NCBI GenBank assembly: GCA_045633845.1
Contig: JAZQZC010000046.1
Span: 62,001-126,000, forward strand
Direction of reading: 5' to 3'
Length of the DNA: 64,000 nt
Origin: RGIG4708 sp045633845
GTDB lineage: Bacteria; Bacillota; Clostridia; UMGS1810
Part shown: piece by piece, positions 18,397 through 25,976 of the stretch
Position numbering within the stretch: the first letter of the stretch is position 1
Layout: every line of letters begins with the position of its first letter
Position numbers and translations under genes: made by a program
The notes under the pieces: generated by a model
What the model was told of the DNA's origin: nothing
The model's input: only the letters and a program-made list of their open reading frames with translations
The model's database searches: none

Positions 18397-18834
18397 ATGG
18401 AATATATAAGTAACAGTGCAGAGCAAACATACAAAATAGCTGCACAATTTGCAAAAGAATTAAATACAGGTGACGTTGTAACTCTCGATGGCGATTTGGG
18501 TGCAGGCAAAACTGCCTTTGTCCGCGGTGTTGCGGCAGGGCTTAATATCAGTGATATGGTAGTAAGCCCAACCTTTACAATTGTTAACGAATACAGGCAT
18601 GGTAACAAGCCGTTGTTTCATTTTGATGTGTACAGGCTTGAATGTGAGGATGACTTGTACGATATCGGCTGGGAGGATTATTTAAACGGCGGTGGCATAT
18701 GCATAGTAGAATGGTCAACCATTATGCCTGAGGCTTTTTATATGCCTCATTATCAGATTAATATCACAAAAGACCACAGTATTTCGGATGACTATCGAAA
18801 AATAACAATTGATTTTGTTGGAGGCACAAAGTGA
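18397..18834 (+). CDS. tsaE: tRNA threonylcarbamoyladenosine synthesis ATPase TsaE
   Basis: TsaE is the ATPase that supports TsaB-TsaD in making t6A37 of ANN-decoding tRNAs. The 145-residue protein has Walker A DLGAGKTAFVRG near residue 36, SPTFTIVNEY near 62 and HFDVYRLE near 77. I start at ATG 18397, eight bases after the ispF stop. The tsaB start overlaps its end by four bases, so the two are translated together. Confidence 0.94.
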   Translation: MEYISNSAEQTYKIAAQFAKELNTGDVVTLDGDLGAGKTAFVRGVAAGLNISDMVVSPTFTIVNEYRHGNKPLFHFDVYRLECEDDLYDIGWEDYLNGGGICIVEWSTIMPEAFYMPHYQINITKDHSISDDYRKITIDFVGGTK

Positions 18835-19517
18835 TAATTCTTGGAATGGACACCTCTTCGGTTAATGCAACCGTTGCGGTGATGAATGATAAAAAGTTAA
18901 TAGGCGAGTCCATTATTTCAAATGACCGCACACACTCGCAGATTATTATGCCGCTGCTTGACGATTTGCTTAAAAAATGCGGCATAGAAGCAGGCGACGT
19001 AGATGTTTTTGCTGTGTCGGTGGGCCCCGGGTCTTTTACCGGGCTCCGCATAGGTATGGCAACGGTAAAAACTCTTGCACAGGTTTGCGATAAGCCTGTT
19101 ATTGGCGTGTCATCTCTTGATGCACTTTACCAAAACTGTGCATTGTTTGATGGCGTTGTTTGCCCAATAATTGATGCACGTCACGGCGAGGTATACAATG
19201 CAGTTTATGAGGGTGGCAAAAAAATTATTGACAACAGAGTAATTTCGGTGGACGAGCTTATAAGTGAGCTTGAAGGCAAAAAAACAGTGTTTTGTGGTGA
19301 CGGAGTTTTGGCATACGGCGAAAAACTCAGTAAATATGACAACTTTGTAATTGCATCCCAAAACATATCAATGCAAAAAGCTTCGTCTGTGTGTATGGCA
19401 GCGTACAACAGAGCACAAAATAACGATTTTGACAATTTGTATTCTCTTGTTCCCGTATATCTGCGACAATCTCAGGCAGAACGTGAGCTTAATAAAAGAA
19501 TAAAAAACCAACAATAA
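18831..19517 (+). CDS. tsaB: tRNA threonylcarbamoyladenosine synthesis protein TsaB
   Basis: TsaB is the scaffold partner of TsaD in t6A synthesis. The 228-residue protein begins MIILGMDTSS and contains HSQIIMPLLDDLL and the signature VGPGSFTGLRIG near residue 65, as expected. GTG at 18831 overlaps the tsaE stop. A free-standing TsaD is not present in the window, as is common. Confidence 0.93.
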   Translation: MIILGMDTSSVNATVAVMNDKKLIGESIISNDRTHSQIIMPLLDDLLKKCGIEAGDVDVFAVSVGPGSFTGLRIGMATVKTLAQVCDKPVIGVSSLDALYQNCALFDGVVCPIIDARHGEVYNAVYEGGKKIIDNRVISVDELISELEGKKTVFCGDGVLAYGEKLSKYDNFVIASQNISMQKASSVCMAAYNRAQNNDFDNLYSLVPVYLRQSQAERELNKRIKNQQ

Positions 19518-19536
19518 AAACAAAGGAGATATAAGT

Positions 19537-19974
19537 ATGATAGCAATCGGCAGTGATCACGGCGGTTTCGCCTTAAAGCAGGAAATAATGGAGTATTTAA
19601 AAACAATAAACGTTGAGTTTGAAGATGTTGGTTGCTATGAGCCAAAATCAATAGATTACCCCGACATTGCAAAGCTCGTTTGTGCAAAGGTAACAGGCGG
19701 CTGTGCAAAGCTTGGTATTCTTGTATGCGGCACAGGCATTGGTATGAGCATTTGCGCAAACAAAATAAAGGGCATAAGAGCTGCACAGTGCAGCGATACC
19801 TTTAGCGCGCGAATGACAAGATGCCACAACAATTCAAACGTACTTACGCTTGGCGGCAGAACTGTTGGTCCTGAGCTTGCAAAGGATATTGTAAAAGAGT
19901 TTTTAACTGCCGAATTTGAAGGTGGCAGACATCAGACACGAATAGATAAAATTATGGAGCTCGAAAATATCTGA
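19537..19974 (+). CDS. rpiB: Ribose 5-phosphate isomerase B
   Basis: RpiB interconverts ribose 5-phosphate and ribulose 5-phosphate. The 145-residue protein starts MIAIGSDHGGFALK and has the active-site Cys in LVCGTGIGMSI near residue 66. RCHNNSNVLTLGGR follows near residue 96. It lies before upp, so pentose phosphate and nucleobase salvage genes are together. The SD AAAGGAGAT is well placed. Confidence 0.93.
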   Translation: MIAIGSDHGGFALKQEIMEYLKTINVEFEDVGCYEPKSIDYPDIAKLVCAKVTGGCAKLGILVCGTGIGMSICANKIKGIRAAQCSDTFSARMTRCHNNSNVLTLGGRTVGPELAKDIVKEFLTAEFEGGRHQTRIDKIMELENI

Positions 19975-20056
19975 GGATAGCTATAATTACACGGTGGAGC
20001 ATTTATTTTAACGTGTACCGAAATGGAAAATTACTATAATATGGAGGAAAATTAAA

Positions 20057-20701
20057 ATGAAACATCCTATTTACCAAAATGTAACAGTAATGGATCATCC
20101 GCTTATTATCCACAAGATTTCTAAAATGCGTGATGAAACAGTTAGCTCAAAGGAATTCCGTGAGTATGTAAACGAAATTTCTATGCTTATGGGTTATGAA
20201 GTAACACGTAATCTGCCTATGCAGGAGGTAGAAATCAAAACCCCTATTGCAGTTGCAAAAACAAAAATAATTGCAGGCAAAAAGCTTGCTCTTGTGCCTA
20301 TACTTCGTGCAGGTCTGGGTATGGTAGATGGTATGCTCAAAATTATGCCAAATGCAAGAGTTGGTCACATCGGTATGTACAGAGACCACGTTACACTTCA
20401 GGCGGTGCCATACTTCTGCAAGCTCCCCGAGGATATTGCTACCCGCGATGTTGTACTTGTAGACCCAATGCTTGCAACAGGTGTTTCGGGTGACGACGCT
20501 ATAAAAACACTTAAGGAAAAGGGTGTAAAAAGCATTAAATTTGTGTGTATAGTTGCTGCGCCTCAGGGTATAAAGGTGCTTGCCGAAAATCATCCCGATA
20601 TTGAAATTTACTGCGGCATAGTAGATGATACACTCAACGAACATGGCTATATTGTTCCCGGTCTTGGCGACGCGGGCGACAGAATTTTTGGTACAAAATA
20701 A
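20057..20701 (+). CDS. upp: Uracil phosphoribosyltransferase
   Basis: Upp salvages uracil with PRPP to UMP. The 214-residue protein carries ILRAGLGMVDG near residue 80, the PRPP-binding loop VDPMLATGVSG near 135 and the C-terminal uracil-binding region PGLGDAGDRIFGTK. The ATG has ATGGAGGAA as SD. A TATAAT at 20035-20040 is a possible -10, but no convincing -35 is visible. The stop overlaps the next start by one base. Confidence 0.94.
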   Translation: MKHPIYQNVTVMDHPLIIHKISKMRDETVSSKEFREYVNEISMLMGYEVTRNLPMQEVEIKTPIAVAKTKIIAGKKLALVPILRAGLGMVDGMLKIMPNARVGHIGMYRDHVTLQAVPYFCKLPEDIATRDVVLVDPMLATGVSGDDAIKTLKEKGVKSIKFVCIVAAPQGIKVLAENHPDIEIYCGIVDDTLNEHGYIVPGLGDAGDRIFGTK

Positions 20702-21198
20702 TGATAGATACAATAATTAACTATTTAGCTCAAATTGACAAATTGTTTGCGGTTTTTATAATTTCTATGTTTCCTATTGTGGAGCTGAGAGGAGCTATTC
20801 CAATTGGCGTAGGGCTTGGGCTTGATTTGCTTAAAGTGTACATTGTAAGTGTTATTGGCAATATGCTCCCTGTGCCATTTATAATTTTGTTTGTGCGCCC
20901 TATAATAGAGTATCTTAGCAAAACAAAATATTTTTCAAAAATTGCAAAACAGATTGAAAGGCGCACAATGAATAAGTCAGACAAAATTAAAAAATACAAA
21001 ATGTTTGGTCTGTTTGTTTTTGTTGCAATTCCGCTACCGGGCACAGGTGCCTGGACAGGCGCTGCTCTTGCGGGGCTTATGGATATGCGGCTTAAAGATT
21101 CGGTACCTATGATATTTCTTGGCGTTGTTGCGGCAGGAATAATTATGATGCTTATATCATACGGACTCGGTTCGGTAATAATGAACCTGTTTGCATGA
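20701..21198 (+). CDS. Small multi-drug export family membrane protein
   Basis: This 165-residue protein has about four hydrophobic segments and the motifs FPIVELRGAIPIG near residue 26 and IPLPGTGAWTGA near residue 108. These match the PF06695 family, named for putative small multidrug export. Real transport activity is poorly supported in that family. ATG at 20701 overlaps the upp stop (TAATG), which implies coupled translation. Confidence 0.78.
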   Translation: MIDTIINYLAQIDKLFAVFIISMFPIVELRGAIPIGVGLGLDLLKVYIVSVIGNMLPVPFIILFVRPIIEYLSKTKYFSKIAKQIERRTMNKSDKIKKYKMFGLFVFVAIPLPGTGAWTGAALAGLMDMRLKDSVPMIFLGVVAAGIIMMLISYGLGSVIMNLFA

Positions 21199-21229
21199 TA
21201 ACAATTGATGTTTGAGAGGAATGAAAGTT

Positions 21230-22411
21230 ATGAACAAAAGATTATTTACATCAGAATCTGTAACAGAAGGACATCCCGACAAAATTTGTGACCAGATTTC
21301 CGATGCAGTGCTCGATGCCATATTGAGTCAGGACCCTATGGCGCGTGTTGCATGCGAAACTGCGGTTACAACAGGTATGATTCTTGTTATGGGCGAAATT
21401 ACAACAAATTGCTATGTTGATATACCAAGCATTGCGCGAAAAACAGTAAAAGAAATCGGCTACGACAGAGCAAAATACGGCTTTGATGCAGATACCTGTG
21501 CAGTGCTTACAAGTATAGACGAACAATCTGCCGACATTGCGCTTGGCGTTGACAAATCTCTTGAGGCAAAAAAAGCCGATTCAAATGAGCTTGATTTTGG
21601 CGCAGGTGACCAGGGTATGGTTTTTGGCTATGCATGTGACGAAACCGAAGAGCTTATGCCTATGCCGGTTGCTCTCGCACATAAATTGAGTAAAAAGCTT
21701 ACTGAGGTACGCAAAAACGGAACTCTCGGTTATTTGCGCCCCGACGGCAAAACTCAGGTTACAGTCGAGTACGATGGTGACAAACCGGTGCGTATTGACA
21801 CAATAGTTATTTCCACTCAGCACGGACCTGAGGTTGACCACGACACTATCGAAAAAGATATGCTTCGCTATGTTGTAAACACAACTATCGACCCCGCGCT
21901 TATTGACCAAAATACAAAATATTTTATAAATCCTACAGGCAGCTTTGTAATAGGCGGCCCACAGGGCGACAGCGGTCTTACCGGACGCAAAATTATTGTA
22001 GATACCTATGGCGGATATGCACGTCACGGCGGCGGAGCTTTTTCGGGCAAAGACCCCACAAAGGTTGACCGAAGTGCCTGCTATGCAGCAAGATATGTTG
22101 CAAAAAACATTGTAAAAGCAGGTCTTGCAAAAAAATGTGAGGTTCAGATTGCATATGCAATCGGCGTAAGCAATCCTGTTTCGGTGCTTGTGGATACCTT
22201 TGGTACAGCAAAAATCGAAGAATCAAAAATTGCACAAATTGTAAACGAAGTATTTGATTTGCGCCCAGCAAGCATTATTAAGGAGCTTGATTTGCGCCGT
22301 CCTATATACAAGCAGACAGCTGCTTACGGTCACTTTGGCAGAACAGATATTGATCTCCCCTGGGAAAAATGCGACAAGGTTGACATTATAAAACAAAAAG
22401 CGGGTATCTGA
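21230..22411 (+). CDS. metK: S-adenosylmethionine synthetase
   Basis: MetK makes AdoMet from ATP and methionine. The 393-residue protein has TSESVTEGHPDKICDQISDA at the N-terminus, GAGDQGMVFGYA near residue 125 and GGGAFSGKDPTKVDRSA near 270. The start ATG at 21230 follows GAGAGGA by nine bases; an ATG at 21221 is directly attached to the SD and is less likely. Only 31 bases separate it from the upstream gene, so there is no room for a SAM riboswitch. Confidence 0.95.
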   Translation: MNKRLFTSESVTEGHPDKICDQISDAVLDAILSQDPMARVACETAVTTGMILVMGEITTNCYVDIPSIARKTVKEIGYDRAKYGFDADTCAVLTSIDEQSADIALGVDKSLEAKKADSNELDFGAGDQGMVFGYACDETEELMPMPVALAHKLSKKLTEVRKNGTLGYLRPDGKTQVTVEYDGDKPVRIDTIVISTQHGPEVDHDTIEKDMLRYVVNTTIDPALIDQNTKYFINPTGSFVIGGPQGDSGLTGRKIIVDTYGGYARHGGGAFSGKDPTKVDRSACYAARYVAKNIVKAGLAKKCEVQIAYAIGVSNPVSVLVDTFGTAKIEESKIAQIVNEVFDLRPASIIKELDLRRPIYKQTAAYGHFGRTDIDLPWEKCDKVDIIKQKAGI

Positions 22412-22429
22412 CTTAGTAACTGAGATAAG

Positions 22430-22459
22430 CCTCTCCGCATATTATTTAATGCGGAGAGG
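22430..22459 (+). promoter_or_regulatory. Hairpin that hides the SD of the next gene
   Basis: CCTCTCCGCAT (22430-22440) and ATGCGGAGAGG (22449-22459) form a perfect 11-bp stem with an 8-base loop. The right arm contains GGAGAGG, the only SD of the gene starting at 22469. No T-run follows, so a simple terminator for metK is less likely, though possible. Confidence 0.55.
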
Positions 22460-22468
22460 TGTTGTTAT

Positions 22469-22831
22469 ATGTTTCAGATTGTAATTAAAACTGTTGTAAC
22501 ATTTTTGGTATGTTATGCAATTATCGATATTGTGGCAAGGATGTCTGGTAGCTTGTTTTCGGGCGAAAATTACGAAAGAAATAAGATTTTTGTTGTTGTA
22601 AAGGTGTTTAATCGTGAAAAAAATCTGGAATATATTATACGGAGCATAATCTGGAAAAATTTACGATGCTCAAAAGGAGGAAATGTTCCCAACGTACTCA
22701 TTGTCGATATGGGCTGTGATGAGGAAACCTCCCAAATAGGAAAGCAGCTTGCTGAGGATTACTCGTTTATATATTACACCGGTAAGGATGAATTTGATGA
22801 TTTTTTCAGTAACTTTAACAGATTGGAGTAG
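22469..22831 (+). CDS. Small membrane-anchored protein, glycosyltransferase-2-like fold (unknown)
   Basis: This 120-residue protein has one N-terminal membrane helix (residues 5-25) and a cytoplasmic part. That part contains FVVVKVFNREKNLEYIIRSI and PNVLIVDMGCDEET, which look like the first half of a GT2 nucleotide-diphospho-sugar fold. A full GT2 enzyme needs about 220 residues and a DXD motif, which are absent. It is therefore probably not an active glycosyltransferase. The stop is three bases before the radical SAM gene. I cannot assign a function. Confidence 0.6.
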   Translation: MFQIVIKTVVTFLVCYAIIDIVARMSGSLFSGENYERNKIFVVVKVFNREKNLEYIIRSIIWKNLRCSKGGNVPNVLIVDMGCDEETSQIGKQLAEDYSFIYYTGKDEFDDFFSNFNRLE

Positions 22832-22833
22832 CT

Positions 22834-23778
22834 ATGAGATACAAACCATATTCCCAATATCTTAAACAAAAATACGGCGAAAAGGTATACAAATTGCCTG
22901 TCAATCTTCCTATTACCTGCCCAAACAAAGACGGCACCTGCGGAGTTGGGGGCTGTATTTACTGCGCAGATATAGGCGCCGCATTCGAAAATCTGCCGCC
23001 ATCAATGCCGGTAGAGCAGCAGCTAAAACAAAATATGCAATTTATAGGCAAAAAGTACAAGGCAAACAAGTTTATAGCTTATTTTCAGAATTATACCAAT
23101 ACATATATGCCGTATGAACAATTTTGCGATAACATAAGCAAAGCCGCAATGGAAAACATTGTACAAATAAGTATATCTACAAGGCCTGACTGCATAAACG
23201 ACAGATATATGAGCTTTCTTAAGGAATTTTCACTCAAAAACAACATAGACATATGCATAGAGCTGGGGCTACAGACGGTCAATTACAAAACTCTCAAAAC
23301 AATTAACAGAGGCCACACTCTTGCACAGTTTATAGATGCGGTGCTTACTGTGCACAAATACGGATTTGAAGTGTGCGCACATCTTATACTCAATCTGCCC
23401 TGGGATGATATAGAGGATGTAAAGGAATGTGCAAAAATTTTGTCTGCCCTCAAAGTTGAGCAGGTAAAGCTGCACAGCCTGTATATTCTAAAAAACACAC
23501 CACTTGCAAAAATGTACACAAGCGGTGAATTTTCGATGGGTACATATCAGAGCTATATAGACAGAGTAATTACATTTCTTGAATATTTGTCGCCCGATAT
23601 TGTCATTCAGCGGCTGATTGGCAGAGCCAAAGAAGAACACACTGTTTTTGCCAACTACGGATGCAGCTGGTGGAAGATAAAAGATGAAATCGATGCGCAA
23701 TTAGATAGCCGCAATACCCGGCAGGGTATAAAATGCACTTATCTTGACGGCAGTGCCATAAAAAAATTTGAAAAATAA
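22834..23778 (+). CDS. Radical SAM protein, YhcC/TIGR01212 family
   Basis: This 314-residue radical SAM protein has the 4Fe-4S ligands in the family arrangement C-X11-C-X2-C, from residue 29 (CPNKDGTCGVGGCIYC). FIAYFQNYTNTY near residue 70 and ELGLQTVNYKTL near 146 are also typical. The E. coli homologue YhcC has no firmly proven reaction. The gene follows the small membrane protein with a GGAG SD that overlaps that gene's end. Confidence 0.85.
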   Translation: MRYKPYSQYLKQKYGEKVYKLPVNLPITCPNKDGTCGVGGCIYCADIGAAFENLPPSMPVEQQLKQNMQFIGKKYKANKFIAYFQNYTNTYMPYEQFCDNISKAAMENIVQISISTRPDCINDRYMSFLKEFSLKNNIDICIELGLQTVNYKTLKTINRGHTLAQFIDAVLTVHKYGFEVCAHLILNLPWDDIEDVKECAKILSALKVEQVKLHSLYILKNTPLAKMYTSGEFSMGTYQSYIDRVITFLEYLSPDIVIQRLIGRAKEEHTVFANYGCSWWKIKDEIDAQLDSRNTRQGIKCTYLDGSAIKKFEK

Positions 23779-23799
23779 TGAAAAATTTTTGTTAAATTG

Positions 23800-23828
23800 T
23801 TGTAATTTACCTGAATTTTTGATATAAT
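23800..23828 (+). promoter_or_regulatory. Predicted sigma-A promoter of the yicC-remA-gmk block
   Basis: TTGTAA (23800-23805), a 17-base spacer and a perfect TATAAT (23823-23828) lie between the radical SAM gene and yicC. This is the likely start of the long co-directional block that continues to thiN. Confidence 0.75.
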
Positions 23829-23845
23829 TATACATAATAAGCAAG

Positions 23846-23899
23846 TGGGAGGCAGTGTGTAATTTTAATTTTTCAAAAATCACACACATACTTAATATG
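23846..23899 (+). promoter_or_regulatory. SD and start codon separated by a hairpin (yicC)
   Basis: The SD GGGAGG is at 23847-23852. GTGTGT (23855-23860) pairs with ACACAC (23882-23887); after one mismatch, ATTTT pairs with AAAAT, giving about 11 bp. The family start MIKSMTGYGR is at ATG 23897, 44 bases from the SD and with no SD of its own. With the hairpin folded, about 11 bases remain. Confidence 0.55.
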
Positions 23900-24775
23900 A
23901 TAAAGAGTATGACAGGCTACGGAAGAGCCGAAAAAGTATTTGAAAATTACAAGCTCACAGTTGAAGTAAAATCTGTAAACAACAGATATCTTGACTATAA
24001 CGTAAAGCTGTACAGGCAGTATTCCTTTGTTGAAGAGATTGTGCGCGAATGTGTATCCTCTGTAATTTCGAGAGGCAAGGTAGATGTGTTTATACAGTTT
24101 GACACAGCTGGCTGCGACGATACAGTTATCACACTAAATGAGGATGTTGCAAGGGGCTATCACAATGCTCTGTGTGAAATGAGCCAAAAGCTTGGTATTC
24201 CAAACGATGTTACTGCAACATCTCTTTCAAGATTTTCGGATGTTTTTACAATCGAAAAAAAGGAGCAGGACAAAGAGCGTATCAGTGCAGATGTTAAAGA
24301 GGTTTTGATGGAAGCTCTTGATGACCTTACCAAAACAAGAGCCCGCGAGGGTGAAAGGCTCAAAAAGTTTTTTGACGAGTGCATAAGCGGAGTCAAAGAT
24401 ATTCTTGCTGTTATCAAGGAACGCTCTCCCGAAACAGTTTGTGAATACAGAGAGCGTATGAGGGAAAGAATAACAGAAATATTAGAAGGCATAGAGGTTG
24501 ACGAAACAAGGTTGCTTACCGAGGTTGGTATTTTTGCCGACAAGGTTAATATTTCCGAAGAAATAATCAGATTTGAAAGCCATCTTAAGGAATATTCGCA
24601 TTTGCTTACAAGTGATGTTCCTGTTGGCCGCAAGCTTGATTTTGTTATTCAGGAGCTTAACAGAGAGGCAAATACAATGGGTTCAAAATGCAACGATTTT
24701 GTTATAAGCAAATCGGTTGTTGACTTAAAATCCGAAATTGAAAAGCTCCGTGAGCAAGTTCAGAATATCGAATAG
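23897..24775 (+). CDS. yicC: YicC/YloC family endoribonuclease
   Basis: This 292-residue protein begins with the invariant MIKSMTGYGRAE and ends in the family tail RELNREANTMGSKCND...VDLKSEIEKLREQVQN. YicC-type proteins act as endoribonucleases in E. coli and are tied to RNA turnover. I place the start at ATG 23897 from this N-terminus. An in-frame GTG at 23855 would add 14 untypical residues. The gene leads the conserved yicC-remA-gmk-rpoZ order. Confidence 0.88.
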   Translation: MIKSMTGYGRAEKVFENYKLTVEVKSVNNRYLDYNVKLYRQYSFVEEIVRECVSSVISRGKVDVFIQFDTAGCDDTVITLNEDVARGYHNALCEMSQKLGIPNDVTATSLSRFSDVFTIEKKEQDKERISADVKEVLMEALDDLTKTRAREGERLKKFFDECISGVKDILAVIKERSPETVCEYRERMRERITEILEGIEVDETRLLTEVGIFADKVNISEEIIRFESHLKEYSHLLTSDVPVGRKLDFVIQELNREANTMGSKCNDFVISKSVVDLKSEIEKLREQVQNIE

Positions 24776-24783
24776 GTGATAAT

Positions 24784-25056
24784 ATGAAATTAATTAACAT
24801 AGGATTTGGTAATATTGTTGCTGCCGACAAGGTTGTTGCAATGGTAAGCCCCGAATCTGCTCCGATAAAGCGAATTATTCAGGAGTCAAGAGATAAAGGA
24901 ATGCTTATAGATGCCACATACGGCAGACGTACAAGGTCTGTTATAGTTACCGACAGCGACCACGTTATACTTTCGGCAATACAGACCGAAACACTTGCCA
25001 ATAGACTTGACGACAGAGATGTTTCTCTTATTCAGGAGGAGTTTGAAAATGAGTAA
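24784..25056 (+). CDS. remA: RemA/DUF370 family regulator
   Basis: This 90-residue protein begins MKLINIGFGNIVAADKVVA and carries the RRTRSVIVTDS segment typical of RemA. In Bacillus, RemA is a ring-forming DNA-binding protein that activates matrix and osmoprotection genes. Its position between yicC and gmk is strongly conserved in Firmicutes. Its end overlaps gmk by eight bases. Confidence 0.9.
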   Translation: MKLINIGFGNIVAADKVVAMVSPESAPIKRIIQESRDKGMLIDATYGRRTRSVIVTDSDHVILSAIQTETLANRLDDRDVSLIQEEFENE

Positions 25057-25660
25057 AGGCAGTCTTATAGTTTTCAGCGGTCCGTCAGGCTCGGGTAAGG
25101 GCACAATTCTTTCAAACTACTTTAAAACCGATGCAGGCAAAAATGCAGCCCTTTCTGTTTCGGCAACAACAAGGCTTCCCCGCCCAGGCGAGGTAGATGG
25201 AGTAAATTATTATTTTTTGTCAAAGCAGCAATTTGAGCAGCGGATAAATAACGACGGCTTTCTGGAATATGCCGAATTTTGCGGCAACTATTACGGAACT
25301 CCAAAAGCTGAGGTTATGCAAAAGCTTGATGAGGGCATAGATGTCATTTTGGAAATCGAGGTTCAGGGTGCAATGAAAATAAAGCAGCAAATGCCCGATG
25401 CCGTAATGATATTTGTAGTTCCTCCATCGTTTAAAGAGCTGCGTAGCAGACTTGTAAACCGCGGTACCGAAACAATTGAGGTAATAGACAAGCGGATTGA
25501 GCAGGCACTTACAGAAGTCAATTGCATTGATGAATATACATATGTAATTGTTAACAACGAATTAGACACTGCAGTACAGCAATTTACAGCTATATTAAAA
25601 GCTGAACATTTAAAGGTAAATAAAAATACAAATACTATTCAAGAGGTGTGTAAATTATGA
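25049..25660 (+). CDS. gmk: Guanylate kinase
   Basis: Gmk phosphorylates GMP to GDP. The 203-residue protein has the P-loop FSGPSGSGKGTIL near residue 12, the GMP-binding region TTRLPRPGEVDGVNYYF near 42 and FLEYAEFCGNYYGTP near 70. I use ATG 25049, which lies after AGGAGG inside the end of remA. rpoZ overlaps its stop by four bases. Confidence 0.94.
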   Translation: MSKGSLIVFSGPSGSGKGTILSNYFKTDAGKNAALSVSATTRLPRPGEVDGVNYYFLSKQQFEQRINNDGFLEYAEFCGNYYGTPKAEVMQKLDEGIDVILEIEVQGAMKIKQQMPDAVMIFVVPPSFKELRSRLVNRGTETIEVIDKRIEQALTEVNCIDEYTYVIVNNELDTAVQQFTAILKAEHLKVNKNTNTIQEVCKL

Positions 25661-25914
25661 TGATTAGTCCTTCAGTAGACGAGGTACTCAATGCAAGAAA
25701 TATTAAAAACAGATACAGTCTTGTTATTATTACCGCAAAAAGAGCAAGAGAAATTCAGGAAACAGGCGTAACCTTTACAAGCTGCGGCTCCAACAAAGCA
25801 GTTTCTGTTGCACTTAACGAAATTCACGAAAACAAGGTTACCTTCAAAGAGCACGGCGCAGACAAAGCAAATGCAGAATTTTACGTGTTTAAGGATGACA
25901 TTACAGAAGAATAA
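25657..25914 (+). CDS. rpoZ: RNA polymerase omega subunit
   Basis: This 85-residue protein matches omega. PSVDEVLNARNIKNRYSLVIITAKRAREI covers the conserved helical core that wraps the beta-prime C-terminus. Omega assists polymerase assembly. It overlaps gmk (ATGA), the classical Firmicutes order. The coaBC gene, often found next, is absent here, and priA follows after a 62-base gap. Confidence 0.9.
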   Translation: MMISPSVDEVLNARNIKNRYSLVIITAKRAREIQETGVTFTSCGSNKAVSVALNEIHENKVTFKEHGADKANAEFYVFKDDITEE

Positions 25915-25924
25915 TTTTTGCTTA

Positions 25925-25946
25925 GCCTCAGAATTTAATCTGGGGT
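25925..25946 (+). terminator. Weak terminator-like hairpin after rpoZ
   Basis: CCTCAGA and TCTGGGG can form seven base pairs including one wobble, followed by TTTTAG. The stem is short, so read-through into priA is likely. Confidence 0.35.
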
Positions 25947-25976
25947 TTTAGTGCTTTTATCGGGGGGAGGGATAGT

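Noticed and set aside
21199..21229. SAM riboswitch before metK
   Set aside because: Only 31 bases separate metK from the upstream gene, far too little for any known SAM riboswitch.
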